From Rhodospirillaceae bacterium (lineage in GTDB: Bacteria; Pseudomonadota; Alphaproteobacteria; Rhodospirillales; Casp-alpha2): a stretch of DNA of 40,471 nucleotides. Below the pieces are notes generated by a model. That model worked only from the letters and a program-made list of their open reading frames with translations, was not told the DNA's origin and did not search any database. The position numbers were made by a program, and so were the translations under genes. Positions within the stretch are counted from its first letter, which is position 1; each line of letters begins with the position of its first letter. Location of the stretch: contig PALN01000052.1 of the NCBI GenBank assembly GCA_002706405.1, positions 1 through 40,471 on the forward strand, written 5' to 3'. Positions 35,325 to 40,471 of the stretch are shown here, piece by piece.

Positions 35325-35362
35325 CAAAGAAAAACCCCTGAAAACGCTATTGTTTCCAGGGG
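35325..35362 (-). terminator. Rho-independent terminator of tRNA-Lys
   Basis: On the minus strand CCCCTGGAAAC is followed by a short loop and GTTTTCAGGGG, then TTTTTCTTT. The stem occupies 35335-35362 (with one bulge) and the U-run corresponds to 35326-35334. It begins 8 bases after the tRNA 3' end. Further on, another hairpin CTGTGGC/GCCACAG lies at 35278-35299 without a U-run. Confidence 0.85.
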
Positions 35363-35369
35363 CTTAAAT

Positions 35370-35445
35370 TGGTACGCGCTGCAGGGATCGAACCTGCGAC
35401 CTACTGATTAAAAGTCAGTTGCTCTACCAACTGAGCTAAGCGCGC
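35370..35445 (-). tRNA. tRNA-Lys (anticodon TTT)
   Basis: The 76-nt sequence folds as a standard cloverleaf. The acceptor strands GCGCGCT and AGCGCGT pair with a G-U at position 1-72. The D-arm is GCTCAGTTGGTAGAGC, the anticodon arm is ACTGA-CTTTTAA-TCAGT with anticodon TTT, and the T-arm is GCAGG-TTCGATC-CCTGC. The discriminator A and the 3' CCA are encoded. It lies between coaD and nnrS, with its own promoter and terminator. Confidence 0.97.
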
Positions 35446-35494
35446 ATAGTGGTGTCCGGGGCCCCGCGGGGCGGTGCCCGGCAAGGCAGGCGGG

Positions 35495-35523
35495 AAATTA
35501 CGGGCCAAAGGCCGCAAGGTCAA
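35495..35523 (-). promoter_or_regulatory. Promoter of tRNA-Lys
   Basis: On the minus strand TTGACC (35518-35523) and TAATTT (35495-35500) are 17 bases apart. The bases just after the -10 are CCCGCC, a GC-rich discriminator typical of stringently controlled stable-RNA promoters. Predicted start is near 35488, about 43 bases before the mature tRNA 5' end. Confidence 0.65.
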
Positions 35524-35578
35524 CGCCCGAAACCGCATTTTTAAAGGTTTTCGCCCTCCGGGCCAAAGATGTCGGAGA

Positions 35579-36097
35579 TCAATCAGCCGCGTTCTTGCGT
35601 TCGGCAAAGCGCACCATCAGGCGTTCCTTCACCGCGGGCGAGACGAAATGACCGACATCGCCGCCCAAAGAGCCGATTTCCTTGACGAAACGGGACGAGA
35701 TGAACTGATGACGTTCCGACGCCATGAGGAACACGGTTTCCACCTTGGGATTGAGACGAGCGTTCATGCCGGCCATCTGGAATTCGTACTCGAAGTCGGA
35801 CACGGCACGCAGGCCGCGAACGATGAGCGATGCCCCGACCTGGCCGACGAATTCCATGAGCAGATTGTCGAAGGGTTTGACTTCGACCCGGGCCGCGATC
35901 CCGGGGTCGAGGGCCGCGATCTCGGCTTCGAGCATCTCGACCCGTTCCTCGAGCGTGAACAGAGGCCCCTTGCCCGCGTTGACCGCGACGGCGACGACCA
36001 ATTCGTCGACCACCCTGGCACCCCGCGTGATGATGTCCATATGCCCCTTGGTCACCGGATCAAAGGTGCCGGGATAAACGCCGCGATGACCGGACAT
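35579..36097 (-). CDS. coaD: Phosphopantetheine adenylyltransferase
   Basis: Catalyses the fourth step of coenzyme A synthesis, joining 4'-phosphopantetheine and ATP to dephospho-CoA. The 172-residue protein has the nucleotidyltransferase motif YPGTFDPVTKGHMDII (residues 8-23), the phosphopantetheine-binding region VRGLRAVSDFEYEFQMAGMN and the ISSRFVKEI motif. Its ATG overlaps the gyrA stop by one base (TGATG), so it is translationally coupled to gyrA, an arrangement found in many alphaproteobacteria. Confidence 0.97.
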   Translation of the reverse strand: MSGHRGVYPGTFDPVTKGHMDIITRGARVVDELVVAVAVNAGKGPLFTLEERVEMLEAEIAALDPGIAARVEVKPFDNLLMEFVGQVGASLIVRGLRAVSDFEYEFQMAGMNARLNPKVETVFLMASERHQFISSRFVKEIGSLGGDVGHFVSPAVKERLMVRFAERKNAAD

Positions 36098-38958
36098 CAG
36101 GAGTCCTCCCCTTCGGATTTCTCCGCAGCATCGCCGGAAGCCTCAGCCGCGTCCGGGGCCGGCGCATCGGCGGTTTCGGCACCGCCTTCTCCGTCCTCGT
36201 CCTCGTCCAATTCTTCGCCGTCGTCCTGCACGTCGCGCAGGCGCGACACGGAAACCACGTGTTCGTCTTCCGCCGTGTTGAATACCCGCACCCCGCGCGA
36301 TGACCGGCTATAGATGGAGATGCCGTCCACGGGCACGCGGATGATCTGGCCACCGTTGGACACCATCACAAGCTGGTCTTCGTCGAGCACGCCGAAGGCC
36401 GCGACCACGCGGGCGTCGGGCTTGCCCGCACGCTCGACATTGATGTTGCCGACGCCCTGCCCGCCACGCCCGGAAATCCGGTATTCGTAGGCCGACGTGC
36501 GCTTGCCGTAGCCATCGTCGGTCAGGGTCAGGATGAACTGCTCGTTCTCGACCATTTCAGCGAACTTGGGTTCCTGCAGGCGGGCGGCCAGTTCCTCATC
36601 GCGCGCCTTGTCCTCGGGGCGCTCGGAATAATCGCCGGACACCAGGCGGCGGGCCGCATTGCGCGCCTGCAGATAGGCGTCGCGATCGTCCGTTTCGACC
36701 TTCACATGGCGCACCACGGACAGCGCGATCAGTTCGTCGCCCTTGGGCAGCCGCATGCCGCGCACGCCGTGGGACGACCGACCGGAAAACACCCGAACGG
36801 CGGACACAGGGAAGCGGATGCACTTGCCGCCGGCGGCCGACAATAGAATGTCGTCGTCCTCGGTACAGACACGCACACGGACCAGCTTGTCGTCCGCATA
36901 GTCGCCTTCGAACTTCATGGCGATCTTACCGTTGGACCGCACATCCGTGAAATCGCTGAGCGCGTTGCGCCGCACATAACCGGAGGCCGTGGCGAACATC
37001 ACGAACTGATCGCCCCAGGTTTCCTCGTCCTCGGGCAGCGGCATGACGGTGGAGATCGTCTCGCCTTCTTTCAGCGGCAGCAGATTGATGAACGCCTTGC
37101 CGCGCGCCTGCGGCGTGCCGACGGGCAGACGGTAGACCTTCATCTTGTAGACCATGCCGGCGGAGGAGAAGAACAGCATGGGAGTATGCGTGTTCGCCAC
37201 GAACACCTGGCTGACGAAATCCTCGTCGCGGGTCGCCATGCCGGACCGCCCCTTGCCGCCGCGACGCTGGGCGCGGTAGGTCGACAACGGCACGCGCTTC
37301 ACATAGCCCGCGTTGGTCACGGTCACGACCATGTCCTCGCGCTGGATCAGGTCTTCGATGTCGTGTTCGAATTCGTATTCTTCCAGGGTCGTGCGGCGAG
37401 GATCGGCGAATTTTTCACCCATTTCGACCAGTTCGTCGCGCAGCAGCTTGAACAGCATCTCGCGCGAGGCCAGCAGCTCCAGATAGTGGCGGATCTGCTC
37501 GCAAAGTTCTTCCAGGTCGCCGCCGATCTTGTCCCGTTCCAGCCCGGTCAGGCGGTGCAGGCGCAATTCCAGAATGGCGCGGGCCTGTTCTTCGGACAGC
37601 TTATAGATACCGTCGACCACGGCCCGGCCCGGCTCGTCGAGCAGGCGGATCATGGGTTCGATGTCTTGCGCCGGCCAGTCACGCGCCATCAGTTCCTCGC
37701 GCGCGGTCTGCGGATCCTTGGCGCCGCGAATCAGGGCGATCACGTCATCGATGTTGACCACGGCAACGGCCAGACCGGCCAACACATGGGCCCGCTCCCG
37801 CGCCTTCGCCAATTCAAAGATCGTGCGCCGGCGAATGACCTCTTCGCGGAAGGCGACGAAGGCAGCGATGATGTCCTTCAGGTTCATCATCTTGGGCCGG
37901 CCGCCGTCAAGCGCCAGCATGTTGACGCCGAACGACGTCTGCAGCGGCGTGAAGCGGAACAATTGCGCCAGCACGACCTCGGGCTCGGCGTCGCGCTTGA
38001 TCTCGACGACCACGCGCACGCCGTCGCGATCGGATTCGTCGCGCAGGTCGGAAATACCCTCGATCTTCTTGTCGCGCACGGCGTCGGCCATGATCTCGAT
38101 CATGCGCGCCTTGTTCACCTGATAGGGAACCTCATGGACGATGATGGCGAAGCGGTCCTTGCGGATTTCCTCGATCGAGGTCTTGCCTCGCACGACCACG
38201 GAACCGCGCCCCGTGTGATAGGCCGATATGATCCCCTGCTTGCCCAGAATCTGCGCGCCGGTCGGGAAATCGGGGCCTTGCACGTGATTGGCGATCAACT
38301 CGTCAATGGTGATGTCCGGATTGTCGATATAGGCGCAGCAGGCGGAGATAACCTCGCCCAGGTTATGGGGCGGAATATTGGTCGCCATGCCGACGGCGAT
38401 ACCCGCGGCACCATTGACCAGAAGGTTCGGGAAGCCCGCCGGCAGCACCACCGGCTCGCGCGACGATTCGTCGTAGTTGGGCTGGAAATCCACCGTTTCC
38501 CGGTCGATATCCTCCAGCAGCGCATGGGCGGAGCGCGCCAGGCGCGCCTCCGTGTATCGCATGGCGGCGGCCCGGTCGCCGTCCATGGATCCGTAGTTGC
38601 CCTGCCCGTCCACCAACGGCAGACGCATTGAGAAATTCTGCGCCAGGCGCACCATGGCGTCATAGATCGCCTGATCGCCATGGGGGTGATATTTACCCAT
38701 GACGTCACCGACGATACGCGCCGATTTACGGTACGGCTTGCCGGCCTCGTAGCCGTTTTCCTTCATCGCATAGAGAATGCGACGCTGCACCGGCTTCAGC
38801 CCGTCGCGCACATCCGGCAGCGCCCGGCTGACGATCACGCTCATGGCGTAATCCAAATAGGACGAACGCATTTCGTCTTCGATGGCGACGAGAGAAACGT
38901 CCGAATCGGGCGGCAGCGGCTCAGCGCCGTCTGGCGGCAGATCGTCGGGGGGTGTCAA
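36097..38958 (-). CDS. gyrA: DNA gyrase subunit A
   Basis: Breakage-reunion subunit of gyrase, which introduces negative supercoils. The 953-residue protein has the catalytic tyrosine Tyr135 in [10 protein letters not shown] (E. coli Tyr122) and the GyrA box QRRGGKGR that wraps DNA in the C-terminal beta-pinwheel. The quinolone region reads [10 protein letters not shown]: Gln96 replaces E. coli Ser83, while Asp100 (Asp87) is kept. The tail is strongly acidic (last 45 or so residues). The start is TTG at 38956-38958 because there is no in-frame ATG upstream before a stop and the next Met (residue 30) would cut the N-terminal arm. Confidence 0.97.
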   Translation of the reverse strand: MTPPDDLPPDGAEPLPPDSDVSLVAIEDEMRSSYLDYAMSVIVSRALPDVRDGLKPVQRRILYAMKENGYEAGKPYRKSARIVGDVMGKYHPHGDQAIYDAMVRLAQNFSMRLPLVDGQGNYGSMDGDRAAAMRYTEARLARSAHALLEDIDRETVDFQPNYDESSREPVVLPAGFPNLLVNGAAGIAVGMATNIPPHNLGEVISACCAYIDNPDITIDELIANHVQGPDFPTGAQILGKQGIISAYHTGRGSVVVRGKTSIEEIRKDRFAIIVHEVPYQVNKARMIEIMADAVRDKKIEGISDLRDESDRDGVRVVVEIKRDAEPEVVLAQLFRFTPLQTSFGVNMLALDGGRPKMMNLKDIIAAFVAFREEVIRRRTIFELAKARERAHVLAGLAVAVVNIDDVIALIRGAKDPQTAREELMARDWPAQDIEPMIRLLDEPGRAVVDGIYKLSEEQARAILELRLHRLTGLERDKIGGDLEELCEQIRHYLELLASREMLFKLLRDELVEMGEKFADPRRTTLEEYEFEHDIEDLIQREDMVVTVTNAGYVKRVPLSTYRAQRRGGKGRSGMATRDEDFVSQVFVANTHTPMLFFSSAGMVYKMKVYRLPVGTPQARGKAFINLLPLKEGETISTVMPLPEDEETWGDQFVMFATASGYVRRNALSDFTDVRSNGKIAMKFEGDYADDKLVRVRVCTEDDDILLSAAGGKCIRFPVSAVRVFSGRSSHGVRGMRLPKGDELIALSVVRHVKVETDDRDAYLQARNAARRLVSGDYSERPEDKARDEELAARLQEPKFAEMVENEQFILTLTDDGYGKRTSAYEYRISGRGGQGVGNINVERAGKPDARVVAAFGVLDEDQLVMVSNGGQIIRVPVDGISIYSRSSRGVRVFNTAEDEHVVSVSRLRDVQDDGEELDEDEDGEGGAETADAPAPDAAEASGDAAEKSEGEDS

Positions 38959-39034
38959 AGAGGTTTTTCCTGATTTTTCAGATAATTACAGGCCGCATTG
39001 GTCCGCGCGCCTGGTTCCGGACAACATGGCTGTA

Positions 39035-39063
39035 ATTCTAGCAGATCAGCCCGTCGGGAACAA
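39035..39063 (-). promoter_or_regulatory. Sigma70-type promoter of gyrA
   Basis: On the minus strand TTGTTC (39058-39063) and TAGAAT (39035-39040) are separated by 17 bases. The predicted start near 39028 leaves a 5' leader of about 70 bases before the TTG start codon. The interval 38959-39110 between gyrA and the kinase holds no other gene. Confidence 0.65.
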
Positions 39064-39110
39064 CTCGCTCAGGCTCGGAATCGGCCTGTTTTGCTGATTA
39101 ATTTTCTATT

Positions 39111-40471
39111 TTAATTCAATACATTAGCAGCCTCTTCCTGAGGCGGCGGCGTAGCCGGGAGATTGACCCTCACCGAGGTTCCTTTGCCGAGGCTGCTTTC
39201 CACCCGCAGGGTGCCGCCGTGCAGCTCGGCAAAGGCCTTGGCCAGGGGCAGCCCCAGCCCCGTCCCCTCGTTGTTCGACACCTGGCTGTGCCGCGCCTGG
39301 CTGAACGGTTCCATGATGCGTGACATGTCCTCCGGCGCGATGCCGATGCCCGTGTCGCTGACGATGAATTCGGCCGCTCCGTCCTGCAGACGGCGCGCCT
39401 GAAGGCGGATCGTCCCGCCTTTGGGCGTGAACTTGACGGCGTTGATCAAGAGGTTCAGCAGGATCTGGCGCAAGCGGGTGGGGTCGGCCTCGATTTCGCC
39501 GAGTTCGTCCGGCAGGTCCGAAGCCATCTTCAATCCGGCCTTCGACGCCCGCTCGGAAACGATGGTCGCGCAGCTTTCGACGGCCTCGCGCAGGTCGATG
39601 GGCTGAACCTCAAGTGCCATGGCACCGACCTCGATCCGGGAAATGTCCAGCAGATCGTTGATCAGGGTCAGCAGGTGACTGCCGGAATCGTAGATGTATT
39701 GCACGTACTGGCGAATCTGGTCCGACTTCCCCTCGGCCGGTTCCATGTCGCGCACCACCTCGGCAAAGCCCAGGATCGCATTCAGCGGCGTGCGCAGCTC
39801 ATGGCTCATATGGGCCAGAAACTCGGTCTTGGCGCGGTTCGCGTATTCGACCTCGGCCTTGGAGCGCAACAGCTCCTTCTCCGCGCGATCGCGCTCGTTG
39901 ATCTCCATGGTCAGTTCAAGCGTGCGATCAGCGACCCGCTGCTCCAGTTCATCCTTCAGCCGGCGGACGTCGTCGACGATACGTTCGCGCTCCTGGGTGC
40001 GGTTCTGCATGCGCTCGGCCATGACCTTGAAGTTGGCGGCCAACGAAACGACTTCCGCCGGAACCAGTATCCCCTGGGCATCCACGGACCCCGGCGGTTC
40101 ATCCGCCGCGAGGCGGCGCGAGGCCGCCTCGATCCGCGCGATCGGGGCTGTCAGCCATCCCGCCAGCCACCAGGCAAGCCCGCCGGCGACCAATATCCCC
40201 ACGATCAAGGCGATCTGCGTGCTTTTCTGGATATCCTCGGCCTGGAATGCCAGTTCGCTTTCCGGCTGCGGAACCATGACGCCCCAGCCGGTCATCGGCA
40301 CGGACGCAAAGCCGGCGATCATCTGCAGATTGGCCGCCGGCGAATGGAAGCGGGCGATGCCCGATTCGCCTTTCATCATGCGCGCCACCGGATCTATGTC
40401 CGCGATGTTCTTGATCGCGGCTTCCCAATCGGGGCGCGGATGGGACACGATGTTACCCCGGTGATCGACGA
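39111..40471 (-). CDS. Sensor histidine kinase, C-terminal part (5' end beyond window)
   Basis: The reading frame stays open to the window edge, so the N terminus is missing; a GTG at 40446-40448 is only an internal codon. What is seen, in order: the end of an extracellular Cache-like sensor domain (VDHRGNIVSHPRPDW onwards), a membrane segment IALIVGILVAGGLAWWLAGW, a HAMP linker and a coiled coil of about 80 residues. Then comes the HisKA phosphoacceptor helix FLAHMSHELRTPLNAILGFA and the ATPase domain with N-box LLNLLINAVKFTP, G1 SDTGIGIAPED and G2 GTGLGLPLAKAFAELHGG. It probably senses a small extracellular molecule. No response regulator is visible here. Confidence 0.93.
   Translation of the reverse strand, partial: VDHRGNIVSHPRPDWEAAIKNIADIDPVARMMKGESGIARFHSPAANLQMIAGFASVPMTGWGVMVPQPESELAFQAEDIQKSTQIALIVGILVAGGLAWWLAGWLTAPIARIEAASRRLAADEPPGSVDAQGILVPAEVVSLAANFKVMAERMQNRTQERERIVDDVRRLKDELEQRVADRTLELTMEINERDRAEKELLRSKAEVEYANRAKTEFLAHMSHELRTPLNAILGFAEVVRDMEPAEGKSDQIRQYVQYIYDSGSHLLTLINDLLDISRIEVGAMALEVQPIDLREAVESCATIVSERASKAGLKMASDLPDELGEIEADPTRLRQILLNLLINAVKFTPKGGTIRLQARRLQDGAAEFIVSDTGIGIAPEDMSRIMEPFSQARHSQVSNNEGTGLGLPLAKAFAELHGGTLRVESSLGKGTSVRVNLPATPPPQEEAANVLN

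Noticed and set aside
35220..35404. Intact mobile element flanked by attL/attR at tRNA-Lys
   Set aside because: Only about 125 bp lie between the repeats, with no integrase or cargo; at most a scar.

Overview
This is a GC-rich chromosomal segment from an alphaproteobacterium, most likely a marine or soil member of the Rhodospirillales. The evidence is a MipZ-type division ATPase, several small proteins of the kind seen in that group, TRAP and Liv-type importers, NnrS, and tight ATGA-type gene overlaps. I see no insertion sequence, phage gene, rRNA or CRISPR array. The taxonomic call is inference from gene content.

Left part (1-15283) is mostly housekeeping. A leftward sugar-nucleotide set (galU, UDP-glucose dehydrogenase, phosphomanno/phosphoglucomutase) makes UDP-glucose, UDP-glucuronate and hexose-1-phosphates for surface polysaccharide. 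A leftward run follows: a molybdopterin oxidoreductase translationally coupled to mipZ, then a VWA-like protein and a membrane-anchored J-protein. Then come a secreted GH114-like protein, an acyl-CoA synthetase, a small conserved protein, a DsbA-fold isomerase overlapping a ChaC cyclotransferase, a lone FliN, and several small unknown or envelope proteins.

Middle part (15370-26717) is a catabolic island organised around one divergent control region at about 21388-21434. Leftward: TRAP binding protein, fused TRAP QM permease, an unlisted 53-residue membrane protein, an IlvD/Edd sugar-acid dehydratase, and (beyond a repeat) an RraA-like aldolase. Rightward: FCD-type GntR regulator, PhyH-type dioxygenase, D-2-hydroxyacid dehydrogenase, HpcH/HpaI aldolase, and the AtuA-like two-gene pair. 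The inferred logic is uptake of a hydroxylated organic acid, dehydration to a 2-keto-3-deoxy acid, and retro-aldol cleavage to pyruvate plus an aldehyde, with accessory oxidation. The substrate is unknown.

Next (26702-33676) is a leftward Liv-type ABC importer (livHMGF plus a Tat-exported binding protein) followed by a nitrilase and a LysR regulator, with a perfect 26-bp palindrome upstream. This suggests uptake and hydrolysis of a nitrile or related nitrogen compound.

Right part (33823-40471): nnrS with a textbook class-II FNR/NNR-type promoter, a tRNA-Lys gene with promoter and terminator, a decayed partial copy of that tRNA, gyrA-coaD, and the 3' portion of a sensor histidine kinase that runs off the window.
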